Assembly: GCA_029260795.1 (NCBI GenBank)
Contig: JAJDCO010000135.1
Span: forward strand, 124,001-188,000
Direction: 5' to 3'
DNA length: 64,000 bases
Source of the DNA: Planctomycetota bacterium
GTDB lineage: Bacteria; Planctomycetota; OFTM77
Part shown: piece by piece, positions 8,458-18,104 of the stretch
How positions within the stretch are numbered: the stretch's first letter is position 1
Layout of the letters: every line of letters starts with the position of its first letter
The notes under the pieces: model-generated
The model's database searches: none
What the model was told of the DNA's origin: nothing
The model's input: only the letters and a program-made list of their open reading frames with translations
Position numbers and translations under genes: made by a program

Positions 8458-9365
8458 GAGTGCCTCTCTCGTTCGGGCCAGCTGGGATCGACCGGTACGC
8501 CCACCATCGGCGCATCCCCTCGGAGGATCTCATTCAGACCTCGTCGGAAGAGCGCCCGAAGCGCGGCGACTCGATGACGATAGGACCAGGGGTGCGGCAT
8601 GTCGTCTGGGCAAGCTTCGATCAGAGCCTCGGTGCAGGCAGCGAGCGCGTCGTTGGTCATCGGCTGCCCGGTGAGCTCGCGCTCGGTCGCTTCGGCCCAG
8701 ACGAGCCTTGGGGCCAAGCCTCCGATGACGATCTTCGCCATGACACACCGTGGGACCGAATCGGCTTCCGTGTCGGCGAGGAGAAAAGAAGAGGACAACG
8801 TCAGGATCGGCGGCGACAGCTCATTGCCCGCCCGAACCGATTCGGTGGTTTGGTAGAACCTCTTGGGAACGCAGGGGATGGCCACTTCGACGAGCACCTC
8901 GTCCAGTCGTCGGCCAGATCGATGATAGGGATCGAGCCAGCTTCCGAGCGGAACCTCGCGAGCTCCTTGCTCGCTGACGAGTCGAAGGTTGGCATGGAGC
9001 GTCATGAGAGCCGGTAGGAAGGGAGCGAGTGCGCTACCACCGATGATCGCCCCGCCCAAGGTCCCTCGTTCGAGACTGATCGGGCTCGTCGCGGCAAATG
9101 CCCTCGCCAAGGCAGGAAAGCAAGTGCCGATCAACCGAGATGTGGCGAGCACTCGAATCGGCATCATCGATCCGAGACGGAGCGTGCCTCCTTCGTCTCG
9201 GAAAAGGCCGTGAAGCTCGGGGATCCTCGACAGGGTCGCGATTCGGGGCTCCTGCCGCTCTGAGAGTCCTTGGCCGCCGGCTCGCAAGCAGACGTCTCCG
9301 GCTGCCAAAAGGGCAACGGCTTCCGAGACGGTTTCGGGCTCGAGATAGTCGGTCGCGGGCTTCAT
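8454..9365 (-). CDS. FAD-binding medium subunit-like protein (CoxM family)
   Basis: MKPATDYLEPETVSEAVALLAAGDVCLRAGGQGL; ISLERGTLGGAIIGGSALAPFLPAL; 4-nt overlap with CoxS-like gene. Confidence 0.8.
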   Translation of the reverse strand: MKPATDYLEPETVSEAVALLAAGDVCLRAGGQGLSERQEPRIATLSRIPELHGLFRDEGGTLRLGSMMPIRVLATSRLIGTCFPALARAFAATSPISLERGTLGGAIIGGSALAPFLPALMTLHANLRLVSEQGAREVPLGSWLDPYHRSGRRLDEVLVEVAIPCVPKRFYQTTESVRAGNELSPPILTLSSSFLLADTEADSVPRCVMAKIVIGGLAPRLVWAEATERELTGQPMTNDALAACTEALIEACPDDMPHPWSYRHRVAALRALFRRGLNEILRGDAPMVGVPVDPSWPERERHS

Positions 9366-9442
9366 CGAGGGCTTCGGTGGAAAGACTTCGGAGACCCGCC
9401 CGGGACTGGACGTCGGTCGTCGAGCGATGGGGAATGCGGGCC

Positions 9443-9470
9443 ATTATGGGCCGCCGCCCGGTGTGGTCAA
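9443..9470 (-). promoter_or_regulatory. Candidate sigma70-type promoter for the XDH-like operon
   Basis: Minus strand TTGACC - 16 nt - CATAAT, ~80 nt upstream of the 9365 start. Confidence 0.45.
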
Positions 9471-9574
9471 AGGATTTCGTGGCCCGCGTCCGGCAGCCCC
9501 TCGAGCCGGGTGGACCTTACCTCTAATTCAACATAAGAATCATTATCGGAACTAACGCGACCCGGTCGTCTCAC

Positions 9575-11041
9575 CTAGAACGACAAGACCACCTGGAGGT
9601 TGCCGCCTCCAAACTCTACGGACCCTAGGTCAAACGTCGGGTTCACGACGATCCGGATGGAGCTCGAGCCTCGCCACTCGAGAGCCGTGCCCAGCTTGGC
9701 TTCGAGCCCTCTTTCGTGCTCGGTCCCGCTCGGATTCAAGGGCGTCTCTGCCCTCAGCTCGACCCAATCGAGCCACAGTGTCGGCGAGAACCACCAGGGT
9801 TCTCCGACCGGAATCTGGAGGCCACCCGAAAGCTGGACCTCACGGCGTTCGAAGCGCCTCTCCAGCGGACGATTCTGGAAACGTCGATCCCCCTCATGCA
9901 AGCGCAGCCAACGAAGACCGACTACGGTCTCGATCCCGCTCGCCTCGAAATGACGCCACTCGAATGATGGCCAGTAGAATTCCCGCTCTCGATCCAGCTC
10001 TTCGCCCGTCGACAGCGTCAGCCGCCGGCTCCTCGAGAACTCCGCACGCGCCACCAGTTGAAGTCGGTCCGCGCGGCCCAATCGCCAAGCCGCACGCATC
10101 CTCGGCTGCATCTTCCGCAAGGAGAATCGACGGTCCTCGACAGGTTCAAGGATCGTCATCGGAAGCTGCGCATCCCACGTCAGGCCGAACGTCCAAGCGG
10201 TCGCTGGAGTCCAGTCGACTGCCAGGTGGGTGGCGTAAGGATCTCGCGGGAACTTTCGACCGTCCTTTCCCTTGTCCTCGTTGATGTCGACCGCGGTGAA
10301 GGACGCTTCGGCCCGCCACGGTCCAGCCTCATGAACGGCGCCGAAGATGAAGTCGTTGTCCTGCTTGAGCTGAGTTCCCTCGAACAAAACAGAGACTCGA
10401 GTGCCCCTACCGAGGACTTCCTGCTCGAAGCCGGCTCGAACTCGGCGATAACGTGAATCAAAGTCTTCGGATTCCAGGTATCCGAAGCGCAAGTACAGCC
10501 CCGGTGCAGCTGGGATCGGTTGCCGAATCCTCAACTCATGATCGAAAGTGAACTCGTCGGTTCGGATGCTTCCACCGGACCACCGGATTCCGTTGTCGCT
10601 GCGAGCCCAGACTTCGGAGGTGCCGCTCGAAGGCGAGAACGAGAGCAGGTCGAGAAAGTAGGAATCGGACAACTCAAACGGTCGCCCGTCGATCTCATCA
10701 CCGCGGAAAGTGGCACGATTCCAATCCTGACCGAACGCGGACGGGAGAAACATCACAGCCAAGAGGAGTTGGCAAGTAGAACGCCACTTCCCCTGCCACC
10801 GCCACCAGTCACTCCCTTGAAGGTTCCCGGGCGCGCGGTGCTGCCTTATGCTTCGCAGTCGTTTGCGCCCGTCCCCGATCCGAGCGAGGGAGATCTTCAT
10901 GCCGTCCGTTCGCCTCCGCGGCCTGGTCATCGCCTCGATCCTTCTCGCGGCATACCTTGCAACCCAGCCGCCGATCCTGTCTTGGGCCAATCGAATCGAG
11001 CCAGCATGGCTAGAGCTACCTTTCTTGGTCTGGTGGCTCAC
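9575..11041 (-). CDS. Putative outer-membrane beta-barrel protein
   Basis: Signal-like segment CQLLLAVMFLPSAFGQ, alternating beta-strand pattern, C-terminal ...GGGNLQVVLSF ending in Phe; N-terminal start uncertain (true start probably near 10.8 kb). Confidence 0.7.
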   Translation of the reverse strand: MSHQTKKGSSSHAGSIRLAQDRIGGWVARYAARRIEAMTRPRRRTDGMKISLARIGDGRKRLRSIRQHRAPGNLQGSDWWRWQGKWRSTCQLLLAVMFLPSAFGQDWNRATFRGDEIDGRPFELSDSYFLDLLSFSPSSGTSEVWARSDNGIRWSGGSIRTDEFTFDHELRIRQPIPAAPGLYLRFGYLESEDFDSRYRRVRAGFEQEVLGRGTRVSVLFEGTQLKQDNDFIFGAVHEAGPWRAEASFTAVDINEDKGKDGRKFPRDPYATHLAVDWTPATAWTFGLTWDAQLPMTILEPVEDRRFSLRKMQPRMRAAWRLGRADRLQLVARAEFSRSRRLTLSTGEELDREREFYWPSFEWRHFEASGIETVVGLRWLRLHEGDRRFQNRPLERRFERREVQLSGGLQIPVGEPWWFSPTLWLDWVELRAETPLNPSGTEHERGLEAKLGTALEWRGSSSIRIVVNPTFDLGSVEFGGGNLQVVLSF

Positions 11042-11099
11042 CGGCGCGTACCTCGTCTTCTGTCTGACACTCGTCGCTTGGGTCTGGCGGAAGCACTGA
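10899..11099 (+). CDS. DUF3311-like small membrane protein
   Basis: Two hydrophobic segments (LVIASILLAAYLATQPPIL; LPFLVWWLTGAYLVFCLTLVAWVW), directly upstream of an SSS transporter; the ORF can start at 10848. Confidence 0.7.
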   Translation: MPSVRLRGLVIASILLAAYLATQPPILSWANRIEPAWLELPFLVWWLTGAYLVFCLTLVAWVWRKH

Positions 11100-11100
11100 C

Positions 11101-12597
11101 ATGGACGGCTGGATCATCACGACGTCGCTGATCGGGGTGTTTCTTCTGATCTCGCTCGCACTTGGCTTTCTGGCACGAGCCCGCTCAGACCAGAGTGCTG
11201 AGGACTTCTTGCTCTGCGGACGACGCACTCGATTCTGGCTCTTGTACTTCACGGTGGTCGCGTCGTTTCACAGCGCCTTCGTCCTCCTTGGAGCGCCGGC
11301 GTTTTTCTACAAGCATGGCGTTTCGTTTTGGGTGGCGGGTGTCTGGACCATGCTGGTCGGCGCACTCGGCGTGTTGATCGGACCGCGAATCTGGCTCCTG
11401 GGAAAGCGGTTCGGCCATGTGACGCCGGCCGACCTGCTTGGTCACTTCTATGGTGGTGAGCGGATTCGGCTGATCGTGGCCGGAGTCTCGATCCTCTTCA
11501 CCATGACCTACATCCAGGCTCAGGCACAGGGGCTCGGGTACATTCTGACCGAAGCGACTGGGGGACGGATTCCAGAAGCCGCGGCCACCGCGCTTCTCAT
11601 CTCCGTGGCCGGACTCTACCTGACGATCGGAGGGTTGCGGGCCGTTTACTTCACCGATGCTCTCCAGGGTGTCTGGATGTACATCGCGCTTTGGGCAGGC
11701 GCTCTCTACCTCTTGAGTAATGAGCAGATCGGCGGTGTCAGTGGACTCTTTCGGCAGCTCGGCGAAACGCACGAAGCTTGGCTGACCGTCCCCGGGCCCC
11801 TCGGCTTCTTCGATGGAGGAAACTGGTTCGCCTTCGGTTGGATCTTCTCGCTCGGCATCCTGCTGCAACCCCATCTCTTCATGCGGTACTACAGCGCCAT
11901 CGACGCGCGAACAGTACGGTGGCTCGGGGCAACGACTCCGATCTATCTCACCACTCTGTTCATCCCAGCCGGTCTCGTCGGATTGAGCGGGCTCGTTCTT
12001 CTGCCCGGCTTGGAGGGACACGAGATCGATGTGCTCCTTCCTCGTCTCCTTGCCGAGCACACCCCCCCTTGGTTGGCCGGAGTCATCATGGCCGGCGCCG
12101 CCGCTGCCGCCCTTTCGACGGTCGACTCGATCATCCATGCGAACATGACGATCTTCACGAGGGACCTCTATCAACGCTTCATCAAGCCAACAGCGACCGA
12201 CGCGGAGCTGGTGAGAGTGGGTCGAATCCTCGCCGGAAGCCTGCTGGTCATCGCGTACGTCCTGACCACCGTCCGGCCAGGCTTCCTCGTCCAGCTGGTC
12301 GGGTTGTCGGGCGAAGCTGCGCTTCAGCTCGCGCCCGCAGTTGCTGGTGCCCTGTACTCGCGGATCGTACGGCTCAATGGTCGAGGTGTCGGCCTCGGCT
12401 TGATCGCCGGCATGATCACACTGGGTGCAGCGGTCGCCTTGCCGGAGCTGAAGATCCCTGGAGTGCATCGGGCCTTGCTAGCTCTAACCGTCAATGCGCT
12501 TCTGGCCACGCTGCTGTCGCGGCTGACCTCCCCACATCCACAAGAGAAACGAGCGGAGGTGGAGCGAGTGCTCGCTGCTCCGCTCGATTCGGAGTAA
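11101..12597 (+). CDS. Sodium:solute symporter (SSS) family transporter
   Basis: About 13 hydrophobic helices; SDQSAEDFLLCGRRTRFW, AAALSTVDSIIHANMTIFTRDLY typical of SSS proteins. Confidence 0.9.
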   Translation: MDGWIITTSLIGVFLLISLALGFLARARSDQSAEDFLLCGRRTRFWLLYFTVVASFHSAFVLLGAPAFFYKHGVSFWVAGVWTMLVGALGVLIGPRIWLLGKRFGHVTPADLLGHFYGGERIRLIVAGVSILFTMTYIQAQAQGLGYILTEATGGRIPEAAATALLISVAGLYLTIGGLRAVYFTDALQGVWMYIALWAGALYLLSNEQIGGVSGLFRQLGETHEAWLTVPGPLGFFDGGNWFAFGWIFSLGILLQPHLFMRYYSAIDARTVRWLGATTPIYLTTLFIPAGLVGLSGLVLLPGLEGHEIDVLLPRLLAEHTPPWLAGVIMAGAAAAALSTVDSIIHANMTIFTRDLYQRFIKPTATDAELVRVGRILAGSLLVIAYVLTTVRPGFLVQLVGLSGEAALQLAPAVAGALYSRIVRLNGRGVGLGLIAGMITLGAAVALPELKIPGVHRALLALTVNALLATLLSRLTSPHPQEKRAEVERVLAAPLDSE

Positions 12598-12605
12598 GCA
12601 GCCCG

Positions 12606-13064
12606 TCAGCCCGCTGGGCTTCCATTCTCGACCAGAGCCCGAATGGCCTGATGGCCCGCCAGCTCGGCGATCGGAAGATGAGCGATGTTGAGCTCGTGGG
12701 TCTCCGTCTTTGCCTGGAGCTCCTTGTTCCAACGCCGTCGGATTTCACCCAGCAGAGGTGCTGGACAGTAGACCGACATCGAGCCGATCCGGCGCTCTCG
12801 ACTCTGCCCACCCAACCACTCTTCGATTTCTCCGACGAATCGGTGCACTCGTTCCTCAGCCTCATGACCGACCGAAGCATAGCTGTGCTCGCCCTTGGCA
12901 CCGAGCGGTGAAGGGCGAGCGTGCTCCTTCTCCTCCCAAGAAGACTTCAGCTCGGAATGAAGCTCGAGATGGCAACGTCCGTGAGCCGTCTTCGTCGCCT
13001 CCAGGAGTCTCGCGTGCTGACGATCTGCCACGACGATCCAAGTTGAGGGAGCGCTCTTGGCCAT
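12606..13064 (-). CDS. Host attachment protein-like (PF10116 type)
   Basis: MAKSAPSTWIVVADRQHARLLEA...; ERRIGSMSVYCPAPLLGEIRRRWNKELQ. Confidence 0.7.
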   Translation of the reverse strand: MAKSAPSTWIVVADRQHARLLEATKTAHGRCHLELHSELKSSWEEKEHARPSPLGAKGEHSYASVGHEAEERVHRFVGEIEEWLGGQSRERRIGSMSVYCPAPLLGEIRRRWNKELQAKTETHELNIAHLPIAELAGHQAIRALVENGSPAG

Positions 13065-13257
13065 GCAAAGATCTCCTCAGTCGAGAGTGGCTAGCCGGGA
13101 ATCTCGGACCGATGCCGATCACCCGATGCGATCATGCCAAAAGGATCCGCGCTTTCAAAAGCCGACGCCAAGGGCTTCCGTGACGACCTCCTGACGGACG
13201 GTAGAGGTTTGCCACTCTGCGACGGTCGGCCCAGGGCTCTCCGAGCGCTCGCCAACA

Positions 13258-14793
13258 TCATCCCGGACCCGGCGTCACCCGCGTCTCGAGCCACCCAAGC
13301 ATCCAATCCGCCCCCCAGGCCATGACGGCTGCCGGTACGGCTCCCAGCAAGATGAGTCGGTTCGAGTTGAGATCCAAGCCTGCCTTGATGAGCTCACCGA
13401 GGCCACCCGCTCCGACGAACGCCGCCAGCGTCGCCGTACCGATGTTGATCACCGTCGCGGTGCGGAGACCGGCGAAGATCACTGGAAGCGCGAGCGGAAA
13501 CTCGAGGCGTCGAAGACACTGAGCGCGAGTCATTCCCAGGCCGCGGCTCGCCTCGCGAAGCACGGGGTCGACATCTCGGATTCCGACGGTCGTGTTGCGC
13601 AGAATCGGCAGCAGGGCGTAGAGGAAGAGGGTAACCAGAGCCGGTCCCGCACCCAGACCCAAGAGGGGGATCAGGATCGCCAGCAACGCGATGCTCGGAA
13701 TAGTCTGAATCACCCCGACCGCACCGATGATTGCCTCGGCAAGGCGCGGACGGCGAGAGAGGAGGACTCCGGTCGGAATCGCCACCAGAGCCGCCGCGAG
13801 CACCGAAAGCACGGTCAACAAGACGTGCTCGACAGAGAGACGACCGACCTCCCCGAGATCACGGCGCCAACGGTCCTGTCCCGACCGCGGTGCCTCAAAC
13901 GGCAGGTTCAGCTCTGCGAGCGCCTCCTGAGCGATGACTTCGATCTCGCGTTTCTTTTCCTCGACCTCGAAGTTCCACCGGCGCATCTGCTCGGCATCGA
14001 TGCGCCCCGAGAACGCTTCAAGAGACTCGCGCACTTTCGGGAGGCGCCGCAGCGAGTCTCGAGATGCCAGCCATCCCGCTTCATACGGCGGAAAGAATCG
14101 TCGATCGTCCTCGAGAAGAACCAAGCCAGAGTTCACGAGCTTTCCATCCGTGGAGTAGATCTCCATGAGGTCGGCTTCATCGCTTTGAAGGGCTCGGTAG
14201 GCCAGTTGATGCTCGACGCCTTTGCGGTTCCCGAAGCGAATCCCGTATGCCTCCTCGAGACCCGGAACCCCATCAGGTCGACCGAGGAACTCCAGGGTGA
14301 ATGCGGCCCGGATCTGATCCTGACAGCTCGCGAGGTCGGAGATCCGGCGAAGGTCGTAGACTCGAGCCGCCTTCTGAGTGACTGCCAGAACGTAGGTGTT
14401 CTCGAACCCGAACGGATCGAGAAAAGTGAGGTTGAACTCCTCCCCGAGTCGAGTACGCACCCCTTCCCGCACGCGGCGCGTATCTCCGGTGCGCTCTTCT
14501 CCGAGCATCGTCAACCAGACGGTCCCCGTGTACTCCGGATAGACATCGATTTCGCCGCTTCGAACGGCCTCGAATGCCACCTTCGTACCACCGAGCCCCA
14601 AGCGACGTACGACCCGAAGCTCGGGTCGCTGCGCGGTCATCGTCTGAGCGAGCATCTCACCAAGGAGCCTCGATTCAGAGAAGCTCTTCGAACCGATCAC
14701 GAGCTCAGGACGCTCGTCGACACAGGCAATGGCCCACAGCAGACCGGTTGCCGCAACCCAGAGCCCTCGACTCGCCTTCGCCGCTCTCGTCAC
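13258..14793 (-). CDS. Osmoprotectant/glycine betaine ABC transporter, fused substrate-binding and permease (OpuC type)
   Basis: SBP part LVIGSKSFSESRLLGEMLAQ...VYPEYTGTVWLTML; permease part GVIQTIPSIALLAILIPLLGLG...FVGAGGLGELI. ORF opens to 14838; GTG at 14793 overlaps the ATPase stop. Confidence 0.9.
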   Translation of the reverse strand: MTRAAKASRGLWVAATGLLWAIACVDERPELVIGSKSFSESRLLGEMLAQTMTAQRPELRVVRRLGLGGTKVAFEAVRSGEIDVYPEYTGTVWLTMLGEERTGDTRRVREGVRTRLGEEFNLTFLDPFGFENTYVLAVTQKAARVYDLRRISDLASCQDQIRAAFTLEFLGRPDGVPGLEEAYGIRFGNRKGVEHQLAYRALQSDEADLMEIYSTDGKLVNSGLVLLEDDRRFFPPYEAGWLASRDSLRRLPKVRESLEAFSGRIDAEQMRRWNFEVEEKKREIEVIAQEALAELNLPFEAPRSGQDRWRRDLGEVGRLSVEHVLLTVLSVLAAALVAIPTGVLLSRRPRLAEAIIGAVGVIQTIPSIALLAILIPLLGLGAGPALVTLFLYALLPILRNTTVGIRDVDPVLREASRGLGMTRAQCLRRLEFPLALPVIFAGLRTATVINIGTATLAAFVGAGGLGELIKAGLDLNSNRLILLGAVPAAVMAWGADWMLGWLETRVTPGPG

Positions 14794-15716
14794 TGGAGAG
14801 ACTCGATCAGGCTCTCCGGAGTGATCGTGCCGACCCACTCCCCATCGACGACGACCGGGATGGCTCGTTCGGAGGTGGCGAACAAGAGCTCGAGGGTCGC
14901 TGCCAACGGCAAGTCGGGCGGAATCGACTCACGACGGGGCCGCTGCCGGCCGACCGGGCCCATGAGATCGCGAGCGAGAAGGCCGGGTCCGGCGACTCCA
15001 GCGGCCTCCGTCAATCGCACGACGGAAGGGTGAGACTGATCCGCCAGGAGCTCCTCCGGAGAGCACCACTGAACGAGTCGGCCCTCATCGAGCACTCCGA
15101 TCGCATCCCCCAAGCGAATCGCTTCCGTCAGATCGTGGGTCACGAGAATCGTCGTCTTGCCGAGCTCGTCCCGCAATCGGAGCTGCTCTACTTGGAGGTC
15201 GGATCGGGTGGCGGGATCGAGGGCACCGAATGGCTCATCCATGAGGATGATGGGAGGGTCGCCGGCGAGCGCTCTCGCGATTCCGACCCGCTGTTGCTGA
15301 CCGCCGGAGAGCTGATGCGGCCAACGGCGGCCGAATTGGTCAGGCTCTAGACCGACCCAGTCCAGCAGCTCCTGTACTCGAGCGCTGGTGCGTGTATCGG
15401 ACCAGCCGAGGGTGTTGGGAACCAGAGCGACGTTCTCCTCGACGGTGAGGTGAGGAAACAAGGCTCCACCCTGAATCACGTACCCCATCTGACGACGCAA
15501 CGAAACGACATCGAGCTCATCCGTGGGACGACCCTCGACGAAAACGCGGCCCCCCGTGGGCTCGAGTAGGCGATTGACGAGCCGGAGAAGCGTCGTTTTT
15601 CCGGACCCGCTTCGCCCCACCAGACAGAGCGTCGTATGCGCAGGAATCTCGAGCGAGACCTCTCGCACGGCCCGAGTCTGGGCGAAGCGTCGGCTGAGCT
15701 TTTCGATTCGAATCAT
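14790..15716 (-). CDS. Osmoprotectant ABC transporter ATP-binding protein with C-terminal CBS-like segment
   Basis: VGRSGSGKTTLLRLVNRLLEP, LSGGQQQRVGIARALAGDPPIILMDEPFGALDP; MIRIEKLSRRF start at 15716. Confidence 0.9.
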   Translation of the reverse strand: MIRIEKLSRRFAQTRAVREVSLEIPAHTTLCLVGRSGSGKTTLLRLVNRLLEPTGGRVFVEGRPTDELDVVSLRRQMGYVIQGGALFPHLTVEENVALVPNTLGWSDTRTSARVQELLDWVGLEPDQFGRRWPHQLSGGQQQRVGIARALAGDPPIILMDEPFGALDPATRSDLQVEQLRLRDELGKTTILVTHDLTEAIRLGDAIGVLDEGRLVQWCSPEELLADQSHPSVVRLTEAAGVAGPGLLARDLMGPVGRQRPRRESIPPDLPLAATLELLFATSERAIPVVVDGEWVGTITPESLIESLQ

Positions 15717-15869
15717 CACCGGCGGTGGACACCCAGGAGCTTTCACTCCCTGGAGTCTTGACAAGGTCCTCATCGAAGCCGAGGGTCTTCGAGACCTCGG
15801 CCGAGGTCCGTCGGTGGCGATCTTCGTCACCGGCGAGCACGCGCGGATTCTAGCGGAAGCGAGCTGGGG

Positions 15870-16970
15870 ATGAAACGAAGTTACCTCGCTCTCGAGGGCG
15901 TGGAGAAGAGCTACGGCGATGTCCATGCCGTGCGAGGCATCGACTTGGATTTGGAACCGGGTCAGTTCTTGGTACTGCTGGGTCCATCGGGCTGCGGCAA
16001 GACCACCACGCTGCGAATGATCGCTGGACTCGAGACTCCGACAAGTGGTCGGGTCTACCTGGATCAGGAAGACATCACGCAGCGGCGCGCAGCTGCCCGC
16101 GACATCGCTTTCGTCTTCCAGTCTTACGCTCTGTACCCGCACTTGAGCGTACGCGACAACATCTCCTTTCCATTGCGGGCCCGTAGCGAATCGCGAGCGG
16201 TCATCGCCGAACGGGTCTCGACGGTCGCGCGAGCCGTCGGACTGACGAGCTTGCTCACTCGCAAGCCCCGCCAGCTCTCTGGAGGGGATCAGCAGAGAGT
16301 CGCGTTGGCTCGCGCCATGGTTCGTCGCCCCAAGGTGTTCTTGATGGACGAGCCGCTAGGAACACTCGACGCTCAACAACGAGAGAGCATGCGGGAGCAG
16401 ATTCGCGAGCTTCACGATCAGATCGAAGCCACCACGGTCTACGTGACCCACGATCAGATCGAAGCCATGGCGATGGCAGACCGTGTCGCCGTCATGAAGG
16501 ACGGCGCGATCCAGCAGATCGGAACACCGATGGAGATCTACGAGGAGCCGACCAACCTCTTCGTCGCACACTTCATCGGCTCGCCCGGAATGAACCTCCT
16601 TCCTGGGAGGCTCGAAGAAGGACCGACATTCGTCTCGCGGTTGGGTGAGCTCCAGCTTCGGTTGACCAACCCCGGCATCGCGTCTTGGGTCGGAACAGAG
16701 GTCGTGCTCGGGATTCGGCCAGAGGGAATTCAGCTGGCTCTCGGAACGGGCTCGACTCGGCTCCAGGTTCTCAAGTGCGAGCCCGGCGGATCCCACAACA
16801 TCGTGAATGTCCGATTCGGGGATGGGCTGCTCCGAGTGCGAACGGAGCGCAAGGAAAGGCCCGGCGAGGGTGACACGGTCTCCATTCGCCTCGACCTCGG
16901 GCAGATCCACCTCTTCGAAGCCGCCACCGGAAAGCGCTTGGGACGCCTCGAAACCGGAGTGGCGTCTTGA
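15870..16970 (+). CDS. ABC transporter ATP-binding protein, MalK/UgpC type
   Basis: GPSGCGKTTTLRMIAGLE, LSGGDQQRVALARAMVRRPKVFLMDEPLGTLD, C-terminal TOBE-like region. Confidence 0.92.
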   Translation: MKRSYLALEGVEKSYGDVHAVRGIDLDLEPGQFLVLLGPSGCGKTTTLRMIAGLETPTSGRVYLDQEDITQRRAAARDIAFVFQSYALYPHLSVRDNISFPLRARSESRAVIAERVSTVARAVGLTSLLTRKPRQLSGGDQQRVALARAMVRRPKVFLMDEPLGTLDAQQRESMREQIRELHDQIEATTVYVTHDQIEAMAMADRVAVMKDGAIQQIGTPMEIYEEPTNLFVAHFIGSPGMNLLPGRLEEGPTFVSRLGELQLRLTNPGIASWVGTEVVLGIRPEGIQLALGTGSTRLQVLKCEPGGSHNIVNVRFGDGLLRVRTERKERPGEGDTVSIRLDLGQIHLFEAATGKRLGRLETGVAS

Positions 16971-18061
16971 GCTACCTGAATCTCTCTCACCTCTCCAAGC
17001 GCTTCGGCGACGTGACAGCGCTCGCCGATTTGGAGCTCACCGTTCAAGAGGGAGAGCTCCTGGTCGTTCTCGGCGCCACCGGTGCCGGCAAGACGACGCT
17101 GCTCCGCTGTATTGCAGGGCTCGAGAGGCCCGACGATGGCATCATCGAGCTCCAAGGAGACGACATTGCTCGTCGGGATCCAGCGTCTCGAGACATCGCG
17201 GTCGTCTCTCAGAGTTTCTCTCTGTATCCCCGCTGGAATGTGTTCGACAACCTGGCCTTCCCGCTCCGCTCACCTCGGTTCAAGGTGCCCGAGAATCACG
17301 TTCGCTCGCGGGTCGAAACAGTGGCCCGGCAGCTTCGAATCGAGCAGCTCCTGGATCGTCCCACGCCACGACTGTCGGGAGGAGAGATGCAGAGAGTCGC
17401 CATTGGCCGCGCACTCGTCCGTCGTCCCAAGCTGTTCCTGTTCGACGAGCCGTTGAGCCGCTTGGACGACAAACTTCGCGAGGAGCTTCGCGCCGAGATC
17501 TTCACACTCCAGCGGAAGCTCGGTACGACCATGCTCTACGTCACCCATGATCAGTTCGAGGCCCTGGCGCTCGGCGACCGGATCGCGGTTCTCAACTCCG
17601 GCCGACTCCATCAGTCCGCCCCACCGCTGCATGTCTATGACAACCCGGAAACCTTGACCGTCGCACGCGCGCTCGGTTCGCCCCCGATCAATCTGATCCC
17701 GGTGTGCTTCGAGCGAGACCAGCTCTGCTGGGAGAAAGCGAGTCGTCAGTCGCAGCCCCCCCGCCTTCGCTTGACGAGCGGCGCCTACGACGAAGGTCTC
17801 CGATACTCCCTCGCCGTCCGCCCTGAGGATGTCGTCCGTGTTCCAGGCGGCGGCGGACATCCGGGCACGGTCTTGTCGACGAGTCGCAACGGTCCCGACA
17901 CGACGATTCACGTTCGTGTCGAGGATCAGGAGATCCACCTCACTGAGGTGGGCGCCTCGCCCGACCAAGTGGGGGATTCACTTGGGTTGGCGTTTCGGCG
18001 AGGTCGCCTCCACGTCTTTGACTCCCGCGGCCAAAGGCTCAGCGAGAACTTTCAGAGCTGA
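16967..18061 (+). CDS. Second ABC transporter ATP-binding protein, MalK/UgpC type
   Basis: LGATGAGKTTLLRCIAGLE, LSGGEMQRVAIGRALVRRPKLFLFDEPLSRLD; TTGA start/stop overlap with previous gene. Confidence 0.9.
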   Translation: MSYLNLSHLSKRFGDVTALADLELTVQEGELLVVLGATGAGKTTLLRCIAGLERPDDGIIELQGDDIARRDPASRDIAVVSQSFSLYPRWNVFDNLAFPLRSPRFKVPENHVRSRVETVARQLRIEQLLDRPTPRLSGGEMQRVAIGRALVRRPKLFLFDEPLSRLDDKLREELRAEIFTLQRKLGTTMLYVTHDQFEALALGDRIAVLNSGRLHQSAPPLHVYDNPETLTVARALGSPPINLIPVCFERDQLCWEKASRQSQPPRLRLTSGAYDEGLRYSLAVRPEDVVRVPGGGGHPGTVLSTSRNGPDTTIHVRVEDQEIHLTEVGASPDQVGDSLGLAFRRGRLHVFDSRGQRLSENFQS

Positions 18062-18104
18062 GAAAGCGCTCGCCTCACCAGCTCGTCAACCGCCAGCGTC
18101 GAGA

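Noticed and set aside
13134-13325. 63-aa plus-strand ORF MPKGSALSKADAKGF... in the gap upstream of the host-attachment gene
   Set aside because: Partly overlaps the end of the permease gene, no RBS or motif convincing enough; left uncalled.
15758-15763. TTGACA in the divergent region between OpuC-type and MalK-type ATPases
   Set aside because: Perfect -35 hexamer, but no plausible -10 element at 16-18 nt; not reported as a promoter.
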